DNA from: Bacteroidales bacterium
GTDB taxonomy: Bacteria > Bacteroidota > Bacteroidia > Bacteroidales > UBA932
NCBI GenBank assembly: GCA_009774765.1
Contig: VSOK01000002.1
Span: 34,907 to 98,906, forward strand
Direction: 5' to 3'
Length of the DNA stretch: 64,000 bases
The position numbers and the translations under genes were made by a program. How positions within the stretch are numbered: the stretch's first letter is position 1; each line of letters starts with the position of its first letter. This document shows positions 17,572-25,212 of this stretch, in pieces. The notes below the pieces were generated by a model. It saw nothing but the letters and a program-made list of their open reading frames with translations. It was not told the origin of the DNA and ran no database searches.

Positions 17572-20304
17572 TTAATTTAGCATTTCAGGACAGTTGATGA
17601 TATTCTGGGATTTGTCATAGATCAGGCGGTATGCTCCGGCACGCCATGCGAGGCAGACATCTGATGCATCAAATTCAATATTAGGATTGTCACTGATATC
17701 AAAATAATATATAAGTGTAGAAATTTTGTCGTCAATCCTTCCGTATGCGTTTGACCCGATATAGAAGCCTCTCAGTCCCCTATGGTTGTAAAGTCCTTGC
17801 GGCCACTCCTTGAGGATACGGTTTCCGTCCGCATCCCTCTGGCCTCTGATTGCAAATGCAGTCAGGTTCGTATAGTTCAAAGGGCCGTACGGGAATTTCT
17901 TGAACGCATTGTATGACAGGTCTACACTGTACAGATACGGGAACGCTGAATCTCCGAATGTAACAGGAAGTTCCTCAAGCCTGTTATAGGTGAAATCGAA
18001 CGTCTGGGTATAAGTCAGTTTGTCCCTGTTAGGCTTTGCATAGTCAAATGCATCCCTGTCGATCTTGTTCATTCCGTTTCCGCGGAAATTGTATACGGAC
18101 ACAACGGAATTGCTGTGCGTAAATTCAAGAGGATATTCAACGAACTTGTTGCTTGCAAGACTCAGTGTCTTCACGTTTATTCCCTTGAAATTCTCACCGT
18201 TTGATATTCTGGAAATATTGTTGTAGGAGAAATCCACGGAGCCGATGGTGAATACGCTCTTGGCATCGAAGATATCAGGGAATTCCTCCAGCTGATTATG
18301 GCTTACGGAGAAGGTCTCCACATCATCCATATTACAGAATATCTCACCTCCCTCATTGTCCGGTATTTCCTTTATTTTGTTGTAGTCAAGATAAATCTGT
18401 ACAGGAGCAACATCTTTGCCGAACCTGTCTACTCTGACTATCTCATTGTTCACTATATCCAGAAGTCCCAGTTTTATGAACCTGCTGAAATACTCACCCT
18501 TCAGCGCATCCAGCCTGTTGTTTCTGAAATACAAGATCTGTATCTTGTCACTGCTCGGACCGTTGGCCAGCTCTGACATAAGCCTGTCGCACTCTTCCGG
18601 TGTCCATTGCCCGTTGTTTCCGAGATTGATTGAAACGAGGGAAGGCAAAGCTCCCAGAGCTTCAGCTGTTTCATCAGTCATCTTGAGTTTAGGACAGTTG
18701 TAAAGCTCAAAATCGGTCAGGGATGTCAATTGGGCAAAGGCTTCAGCACTCGGAATAGCCTCTATTTCACAATTGGCGATATAAAGGTATTCCAGTTTTG
18801 TCAGATTTCCGATTTCTTCAGGAATAGATGCAAGCCTGTTGGTGATTGTTCCTGGATTATTGTCCATAGGACGGACAACCGGTTCATCCGAAGATGAAGC
18901 TCCGGGCCTGAACCCTTCCATAGCATATATTTTCCTCTCAGTAAAACCCTTTTCATAAAGGGCGATTTCCGGCAAGGACTGTTTCTTCTCGGCAAATCCG
19001 AAAGCGATAGGCTCAGACAGCTGGGTAAGAGGATTAAGTTCCGCCATATATTTCTTATGACGTTCCATACGGTTGCGCGACAGCATCCCTACAGACTCCG
19101 CAGGATCGCTGGTGTCAAAATTGTTCAAATCATTGTGCGTACTGAGATACAGCTGCACCAGCTCGGTAAGCTGGCCTATTGCAGGTGACAGGTCACCCTT
19201 GATGCCGAAATCTGTCAGATCAAGCGATGCAATACGCCCGTTGTTATGAATCCTGACTCCAGGCTGGTCTCCCCAAAGGTCCGGATCTTTATTGAAGTCC
19301 CAATTTGTACCTTCAGCATAGTTTTCTCCCCTGTAGTACCAGTTAGGACCGTCAAGAGATTTCCAGATCTCGTACAATGCATAGTAATCCTGTATATATG
19401 GAGCATCCTTGCTCAGAGACACAGGCACCTTCACTTCATAAGTAGCGTTGTCCTTTACATTGAACACAGGTGCCGTACTTCGGTCAAAACTTCCTGTCTC
19501 AAAACTGGTCCTTGTTCCGTCAAGCAAAGTATATGACCTTACCCTGTATTCCCCGGCAGGAAGGAAAAGCAGAGAATCCGCTCTCAGAGAAGATGTCTGG
19601 TAACCGAAGTTTTCATATTCATCATATCCGTCCGGATATATATTGCCGTCATCCTCGTCATCATTGAAATGAATCGAGAACTTTACCGGAATCCTTACAA
19701 ATGAAGTCTGGACATTTGTCGATGTCCTCTCGACACGCATAGTGATATACTTAGCCTCATCGAAAGTATGGCTTTCCAGAGATCTTGTGGAAACATTGTC
19801 AAACTCAGACATATCCTTTACAAGGGTAAACTTCACATTACCCCTTGAAGGCACCACTGATGTCCCCACAGTAAGGTCGTGTACGGTCATTCCGCCCACT
19901 TCAACCATAAAACCAGGGTTGGCGATATCCGATACCGCCGGACCTTCATTGTCATTTTTGTCATAGACCACAAATGAAAGCACCTCATATTCTCCTGCAA
20001 GGAGCTGCAGCTTTTCGCTGCGTATTCCGTATTCTGCCTTCAGCTGGTCCGCTGCGGAAAACACAAGGGTCTGATTCAGGACAGTACCCTGATATCTCAT
20101 TGTGATTCTCGCTTTGGTAATGTCAGCCAGATAATCAATCGAAGCTGCTTTGGAGGCTGGTGAATAAGATGCCTCCTTGTACAGTTTGAACTGCACATAA
20201 CCATAATCACCGGCATCATGGGGCTCTTCTACCGAACAGCCTCCTATAGCGGCGACAGCAGATACCGCTGTCATCAGCATTATGGCAAACTTTAAAATTC
20301 TCAT
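17572..20304 (-). CDS. Large leucine-rich-repeat lipoprotein (DUF4458-like N-terminus)
   Basis: A 910-residue lipoprotein (IGGC lipobox, Cys23). Residues 35-290 hold two beta-rich modules (YGYVQFKLYKEASYSPASKA; GNVKFTLVKDMSEFDNVSTR) of the type annotated DUF4458 in Bacteroides. Residues 310-900 are leucine-rich repeats, with elements such as IGNLTKLEYLYIANCEIEAI and FLDLTDFGIKGDLSPAIGQL-like turns, some close to the plant-type LRR seen in BspA-like proteins. It is the fifth gene of the SusC/SusD operon and begins after a 172-base gap containing an intercistronic repeat. LRR surface proteins of this kind bind proteins, which supports a protein- or peptide-directed locus. The DUF name is from memory of the family and was not checked. 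Confidence 0.8.
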   Translation of the reverse strand: MRILKFAIMLMTAVSAVAAIGGCSVEEPHDAGDYGYVQFKLYKEASYSPASKAASIDYLADITKARITMRYQGTVLNQTLVFSAADQLKAEYGIRSEKLQLLAGEYEVLSFVVYDKNDNEGPAVSDIANPGFMVEVGGMTVHDLTVGTSVVPSRGNVKFTLVKDMSEFDNVSTRSLESHTFDEAKYITMRVERTSTNVQTSFVRIPVKFSIHFNDDEDDGNIYPDGYDEYENFGYQTSSLRADSLLFLPAGEYRVRSYTLLDGTRTSFETGSFDRSTAPVFNVKDNATYEVKVPVSLSKDAPYIQDYYALYEIWKSLDGPNWYYRGENYAEGTNWDFNKDPDLWGDQPGVRIHNNGRIASLDLTDFGIKGDLSPAIGQLTELVQLYLSTHNDLNNFDTSDPAESVGMLSRNRMERHKKYMAELNPLTQLSEPIAFGFAEKKQSLPEIALYEKGFTERKIYAMEGFRPGASSSDEPVVRPMDNNPGTITNRLASIPEEIGNLTKLEYLYIANCEIEAIPSAEAFAQLTSLTDFELYNCPKLKMTDETAEALGALPSLVSINLGNNGQWTPEECDRLMSELANGPSSDKIQILYFRNNRLDALKGEYFSRFIKLGLLDIVNNEIVRVDRFGKDVAPVQIYLDYNKIKEIPDNEGGEIFCNMDDVETFSVSHNQLEEFPDIFDAKSVFTIGSVDFSYNNISRISNGENFKGINVKTLSLASNKFVEYPLEFTHSNSVVSVYNFRGNGMNKIDRDAFDYAKPNRDKLTYTQTFDFTYNRLEELPVTFGDSAFPYLYSVDLSYNAFKKFPYGPLNYTNLTAFAIRGQRDADGNRILKEWPQGLYNHRGLRGFYIGSNAYGRIDDKISTLIYYFDISDNPNIEFDASDVCLAWRAGAYRLIYDKSQNIINCPEMLN

Positions 20305-20342
20305 ATCAAAAACTGCTCTTTTATTTTAGTTGTACCAACTAC

Positions 20343-20410
20343 AATAAATGCTGCGCCTTAGAATTATCTGAACATATTCAGTTTCTTCTCCCGGCCTGCA
20401 ATTTATTTTA
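20343..20410 (-). repeat. Intercistronic repeat of the SusC/SusD operon, copy 2
   Basis: About 68 bases between the LRR gene and the DUF5003-like gene closely match 25145-25212. Shared blocks are AATAAATGCTGC at one end and GCAATTTATTTTA at the other, with a TTCTTC-CCCGGCC core. The hairpin arms are weaker here than in the other copy. Confidence 0.75.
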
Positions 20411-20476
20411 TATCAATTATAGTCTTTGTAAATTAAACGTCCCGGACCCGAGAATCCGGGACGATATGAATTTATG

Positions 20477-22486
20477 TTACAGTGAAAGCGCGCAGACAAG
20501 AATCGCCTTGACGACACCGTTTTCATCTTTGAACAGCAGAGTGCCTTCCTTGCTCTCTGCCGAATCTGCCATCAGAGCGATGCTTCCTTCTCCCATCTTG
20601 AAGCAATAGAGCCAATCTGAATCAAGTTCATCCACAGTAACAATCTCGTCAAAAGTGAAATCGACAGAAAGCATCAGCTGAGCGCCTGACCAGGATGTCA
20701 GCTCATAGATTACATCTGTACCATACTCAGAGGACAGCATCATAAAGGTACCGGAATTCTCATTCATCTTATTGAGTTCAGCACCGTTTGAGCTGCCGGA
20801 AAAAGCGAATGCGTCACCGCTTCCTATACTTTCATACGGATTATAGCAAACCCATATTACAGCGAAGTTTTCAGGTTTCTCCCAATCACCGGTCTGCAGG
20901 ACAATGAATTTCATATCATAAGGCTCCCCGTCAAGACCGATACTGAAAGTAATCTCTTTTTTAGCCTCGTCCATACCGGAGAACTCAGCCCAAGGGCTAC
21001 CGCTCTCGATAAGGCCGTCTCCGCCCGGCTCGAACAATTTGAAATTCACCATTTCCTTTCCGTATGACAATGTATACGATCCGTTTCTTTTTGTCACAGT
21101 AAGCTGGTAATAGTTTTCTGCACCGACATTCAAAATACCGTCAGCAAAAGAAATCCACTCATTCTCAGGATCAGATGCGTCAAGTTTTTCAAATCTTGCT
21201 CCACGGGATGCGAGCTTGTCATTGTCTGCTGAAACAAGCCAGTCGTCACCGCCTGAAGTCTTGCCTTCCTGGGCAATCACAGAATATACATACTGCATAT
21301 ACTCTTCGTTGATCTCCGTTCCGTCAGGAGTGAAGAAATCATATTCAGGATCATCTATAACCGCTGTACCTGGAACAATAATAAGTTCAGCGGAACGTGC
21401 TGCACCGTCATTAGGGTCAACGCTGACAGTGAAAGACCAGTCTTTGAGAACATCCTCAGGATCGTCCGGGCTCAAAGCGATATTTACCCAGCTTCCATAC
21501 AGTTCTACCCCCATTGAAGTTCCGACTACGGAATACATACCGTATGAAGGATCTTTCGCTACAGCAAAAATCCTGAGTCCGTCAATTCCTTTGGCGCTTC
21601 CCCTCATAGGGAACTCCTGGAACTCACCGTTCATCTCATTAAAGTAATGTCCCTGTGCATTGAAGCGCAGTTTCTCAGACATAGTTCCGACCATAAAGAC
21701 ATCCTTTACAGGATCTATGGAAAGGGTGATGTCCTTTTCAACTTCCATAGGATTGTCCGAATTGTCATTTACCACGAATACGAGCTTGCCATCACCGCCG
21801 TCAAGAGGATATTTCGGATTGACTCCACGAAGACAGATTGCTGCAGGAACATTAGCCTTGCCTGAAGAAACATAGCGTCCATCGACAAGAACAGGCTCCG
21901 CCCATTCCGGAGTCTCTTTAAGAGACCAGTCGAAATTGGCTTCCACCTTCATGTAAATCTGGAAAATATTTCCGTCAAAATGCATATCTATGTCTGATGA
22001 AGGGGTTTCACTATATGTGTAGCCTCCTACATCATCTCCGGATTCAAATCCCTCCGAAGTCAAATTCACCTGATATAGATTGAATATCCTGTCCTTTCCG
22101 TTGCGTGTGAATACGCCTATAACCTGTTCCTTTTCTGACATCGTCATAGTAAGGGTGCACTGACGCTGCTCGAAGTCGCTTTCATCAACAAGAGCTTCGA
22201 TTGTCAATGTGTGTTTGCCTGCCTGTCCGGAAGCCACAGGCACCGGTTCACCGCCTGCAATAAGACGGAAATATTGGGTATCACCGGATATCGCAACCTC
22301 CCATGACAGATTAGGGTTGATTGTCAGGGAATAAGATTTTCCAGGTTCTATGGTTTCATTTACCTGCTCAGGGAATACAGGCTCAACTTTTCCCGTATCA
22401 TCTATATTCGGATCGGTACAGGAAGTCGCAAGCGTAGCAAGCCCGAAAACAAGGGCAGCTGCCATTTTCCAAAAATTTGTGTTCAT
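20477..22486 (-). CDS. SusC/SusD-operon lipoprotein, BACON-like N-terminus (possibly DUF5003)
   Basis: A 669-residue lipoprotein (lipobox ATSC, Cys23). Residues 40-140 form an Ig-like module of BACON type (YSLTINPNLSWEVAISGD, TLTIEALVDESDFEQRQCTLT). The remainder is beta-rich with many Trp and Gly residues and no known catalytic motif; it resembles proteins annotated DUF5003 in Bacteroides, though I could not check this. It lies after the DUF4843-like gene with a 61-base gap. It is probably a surface glycan- or peptide-binding lipoprotein working with SusD. Confidence 0.7.
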   Translation of the reverse strand: MNTNFWKMAAALVFGLATLATSCTDPNIDDTGKVEPVFPEQVNETIEPGKSYSLTINPNLSWEVAISGDTQYFRLIAGGEPVPVASGQAGKHTLTIEALVDESDFEQRQCTLTMTMSEKEQVIGVFTRNGKDRIFNLYQVNLTSEGFESGDDVGGYTYSETPSSDIDMHFDGNIFQIYMKVEANFDWSLKETPEWAEPVLVDGRYVSSGKANVPAAICLRGVNPKYPLDGGDGKLVFVVNDNSDNPMEVEKDITLSIDPVKDVFMVGTMSEKLRFNAQGHYFNEMNGEFQEFPMRGSAKGIDGLRIFAVAKDPSYGMYSVVGTSMGVELYGSWVNIALSPDDPEDVLKDWSFTVSVDPNDGAARSAELIIVPGTAVIDDPEYDFFTPDGTEINEEYMQYVYSVIAQEGKTSGGDDWLVSADNDKLASRGARFEKLDASDPENEWISFADGILNVGAENYYQLTVTKRNGSYTLSYGKEMVNFKLFEPGGDGLIESGSPWAEFSGMDEAKKEITFSIGLDGEPYDMKFIVLQTGDWEKPENFAVIWVCYNPYESIGSGDAFAFSGSSNGAELNKMNENSGTFMMLSSEYGTDVIYELTSWSGAQLMLSVDFTFDEIVTVDELDSDWLYCFKMGEGSIALMADSAESKEGTLLFKDENGVVKAILVCALSL

Positions 22487-22547
22487 AAGTCCGTAATTTT
22501 AATGACTATAACTAATAAAAAGAGTAAGATTAAGTTTGTAGAAACGG

Positions 22548-23510
22548 TCAGAAAGCCATCTGTCCCCCAGGCTTTGTCGCCATAGTCATTCCGTCCTTCA
22601 TCAACCTGTCTGCCTCCTCCTCGCTGATCCATTCCATTATGTTGTAGAAATGTCCTACCGTACCGTATTCACCGTCCAAAGTAGTGACATAGGCCCTGAA
22701 AGAGACAGTAATGTAGTTCTGGCATCCGTATATAAATGACGGATATGCCTGACTGCCTTCCACACGGATCTTGTTGTCTCCCCTGATGATACCGAATGCC
22801 GTCCATTCATCGCAGATGACCTGATCCTTCTCCACGGCTACCGTCGGAGAAGAAGGGTCTTCCGGCTCCAGTGTAAGATTGACATCATAGCCGTCATACA
22901 GCCAGTCGTGGCAGACAATCGTGTTCTTCAAAGTCTTGTGAGGCTCTGTCCATACAAGTCTGCTGGAAGAACCATCCAATGAATAATTCAGCAGATATGT
23001 TGATGTCAGAAGACAATATCCTGAAAAATTGTTTATATCGAAAGGACAAGTCTTCAGCAATACGCATTTGGTCTCAAGACCATATTTTTCATCTGTTCCA
23101 TATACCGGCATCTCAAGTTCCTCAGGTATTACAAGCCTGAGCGTAAACCCGAGAGAGTCAGTATCGCCTATGTTTTTGAACAGGCCTTCTACTTCCACTT
23201 CAGTACGGACCTGTCCGGCAGGAATGACAATCGTATTGGATTTAAGACGGTAGTGGTAGTTCTCTATCGCATTGCTGCCCCTGTCGATGATTTCCACAGC
23301 AAAAGTCCTGTCGTAGCCACGTGCCACAGTAGATATCACCGGGACACTGAAAGTTTCATTTTCAATGACCGGATAGATACCCAGAGTATCTGCGAACATT
23401 ACATATTCAAGATCAGAGGAATCAAAACTGTTTTTGTCTTCCTTGCATCCGGTAATACATACGGCCGCAATCACAACAGGGATAAACAAAATTTTATAAA
23501 AACTGTTCAT
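22548..23510 (-). CDS. DUF4843-like lipoprotein of the SusC/SusD operon
   Basis: A 320-residue lipoprotein (lipobox ITGC). The start at 23510 (MNSFYKILFIPVV) is preferred to an in-frame ATG six codons upstream, because a GAAGG ribosome site precedes it and the signal peptide then begins at the usual place. The N-terminal half has the pattern of DUF4843/Calx-beta-like lipoproteins found behind susD (YVMFADTLGIYPVIENETFSVPVI, then YRLKSNTIVIPAGQVRTEVEV, then FTLRLVIPEEL). The C-terminal half forms a second beta domain (DUF4984-like). It follows susD after about 28 bases. It is likely an accessory surface binding protein. Confidence 0.75.
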   Translation of the reverse strand: MNSFYKILFIPVVIAAVCITGCKEDKNSFDSSDLEYVMFADTLGIYPVIENETFSVPVISTVARGYDRTFAVEIIDRGSNAIENYHYRLKSNTIVIPAGQVRTEVEVEGLFKNIGDTDSLGFTLRLVIPEELEMPVYGTDEKYGLETKCVLLKTCPFDINNFSGYCLLTSTYLLNYSLDGSSSRLVWTEPHKTLKNTIVCHDWLYDGYDVNLTLEPEDPSSPTVAVEKDQVICDEWTAFGIIRGDNKIRVEGSQAYPSFIYGCQNYITVSFRAYVTTLDGEYGTVGHFYNIMEWISEEEADRLMKDGMTMATKPGGQMAF

Positions 23511-23538
23511 TATACCTTCGTTTATCATTTATGTTATA

Positions 23539-25122
23539 TTATAATCCTACATATCCAGGATTCTGTTCAAGATCCGTCCCTGGCGACTCTATCTCGTGAT
23601 TAGGTATAGGCCATACAAAGCGGTAGTCATCAGCCTCGATTTTGAGCGAGCTGCCCTGTTCAAGAGAATTAGACTGCGGCTTGCGCTCAAAACCGCGTCC
23701 CCAACGCTTGAGGTCATTGAGACGGAAGCCTTCCATATAAAGTTCACGTACACGCTCATTTGAGATCTGGTCGAGCCAGTTCTTCTCTGTAAGGCTTATG
23801 TTTCCTCCTGTGCTGTAACGCGCCTTGCGAAGAGTCAGAAGGTCATTCTGCGCCTCTGAATAATTTTTCTGATGGCACAAAGCCTCGGCACGTATGAGAT
23901 ACTGCTCAGACAGACGAAGTACCTTCGGCATATTCACGTGATAGATTCTGGCGTTGGCGATGAACGTCCTGTTGCCATAGTATTTCATAAGCAGAGGCCA
24001 GGAAAGACCATGTGCATATCCTGTCTGCTGTGTAGAGAAGAATGCAGGAGCACGAAGGTCACCGTTGTCATAAAGATTCAAGGCCCATAGAGCAGGAACA
24101 TAATCAGGATAGAAATACCTGTAGTCTGTTGTATAATTCAGGAAAATCCTGCCAATCGCACCTCCGTATGAAGTTGTGGTAAAGCCTATTTTCCATATAA
24201 CCTCAAATGAGGAATCGTAATCCCAGAGATACTGGTAATAGCTTACTGCATTTCCCTGTGAATCAGTTGTATACGTAGAATTCGCATCGGCCAGGCGGAA
24301 TGAGGCATTCTCATTCTCTATGACCTTGGTGGAATATTTTATGGCATCCTCCCAATTTCCCATATACAAAGCGACCCTTGCATGGATAGCGTGTGCGGCA
24401 GCCCTGCTCAACCAGATGTTGTTGTATGCATCGTCCTCCTCATTGATCATTTTCTCAGCCTTCTCAAGATCGCTCAGCACAAAATCCCAGGACTGCTTAA
24501 GAGTGGATCTGACCGCTGTCTCTTCCTTTGAGTAGGAATCACGCAGCATAACTCCAAGCTCCTGCTCAGCCTTTGCGTCATCACCTTTCGCTTCAGGATT
24601 TTCAGCCTTGTCAGTCAGAGGATAAGCCTTGCAGAAACACTTTATGAGTTCTGAATATGCAAGTGCGCGTGCACAATATATCTCACCGGTCCAGCTGTCC
24701 AGAGCATCAATCTCATCATCATTTACAAGTGAGGCACGTACGCCGCCTACTCTCTCAAGGAAAAAGTTGCACTGTCCTACAATAGTGTACAAAGCCGCAT
24801 AAACAGACTCGACTTCCGCATTCGTAGTACGTATGTTCCATTGCCAGATGTCACCGTGCTGATTGGAAAAGCCGTCCACAGCATATACAAGATCCGACTG
24901 CAAGTCAGGAAGATAAGTCAGATATCCGCTATACAGTGCCGAAGACTTGAATGAGGCGTATATACCGATCAGAGTCTGTTCTGCATCCGAGAGGGTAATC
25001 ATCGCATCCTTCTCAAGGATAGCATCCCCAGGGTACTTTTCAAGGCACGACGTAGCACTGACGAAAATAACGGCAGTTGCTGTCAAGCAACGTAATATAT
25101 TCTTAAATACATTCATATTCAT
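23539..25122 (-). CDS. SusD/RagB-family nutrient-binding lipoprotein
   Basis: A 527-residue outer-membrane lipoprotein (lipobox SATSC) that forms the lid over the SusC transporter. The ATG at 25122 is used; the longer frame would need a TTG start. SusD features are visible: the TPR-like helices (LSDAEQTLIGIYASFKSSALYSG; YCARALAYSELIKCF; AAAHAIHARVALYMGNWEDAIKYS), and the C-terminal RagB signature ERVRELYMEGFRLNDLKRWGRG. The final residues WPIPNHEIESPGTDLEQNPGY are typical of the family. Ligand identity cannot be read from sequence; the associated protease suggests peptides. It is separated from susC by a repeat that can fold into a hairpin. Confidence 0.95.
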   Translation of the reverse strand: MNMNVFKNILRCLTATAVIFVSATSCLEKYPGDAILEKDAMITLSDAEQTLIGIYASFKSSALYSGYLTYLPDLQSDLVYAVDGFSNQHGDIWQWNIRTTNAEVESVYAALYTIVGQCNFFLERVGGVRASLVNDDEIDALDSWTGEIYCARALAYSELIKCFCKAYPLTDKAENPEAKGDDAKAEQELGVMLRDSYSKEETAVRSTLKQSWDFVLSDLEKAEKMINEEDDAYNNIWLSRAAAHAIHARVALYMGNWEDAIKYSTKVIENENASFRLADANSTYTTDSQGNAVSYYQYLWDYDSSFEVIWKIGFTTTSYGGAIGRIFLNYTTDYRYFYPDYVPALWALNLYDNGDLRAPAFFSTQQTGYAHGLSWPLLMKYYGNRTFIANARIYHVNMPKVLRLSEQYLIRAEALCHQKNYSEAQNDLLTLRKARYSTGGNISLTEKNWLDQISNERVRELYMEGFRLNDLKRWGRGFERKPQSNSLEQGSSLKIEADDYRFVWPIPNHEIESPGTDLEQNPGYVGL

Positions 25123-25144
25123 TGTTTTCAAACTTACGTTTTAT

Positions 25145-25212
25145 AATAAATGCTGCACCTCGGAAGAATCCGTATAAATCCGGCTTCTTCGCCCGGCTTG
25201 CAATTCATTTTA
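25145..25212 (-). repeat. Intercistronic repeat of the SusC/SusD operon, copy 1 with hairpin
   Basis: A 68-base segment starting at the susC stop codon. On the minus strand GAAGAAGCCG and CGGATTCTTC can pair around an 8-base loop. The same sequence organisation returns at 20343-20410. It could be an mRNA processing or stability element that sets the relative levels of SusC and the downstream lipoproteins. Confidence 0.75.
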
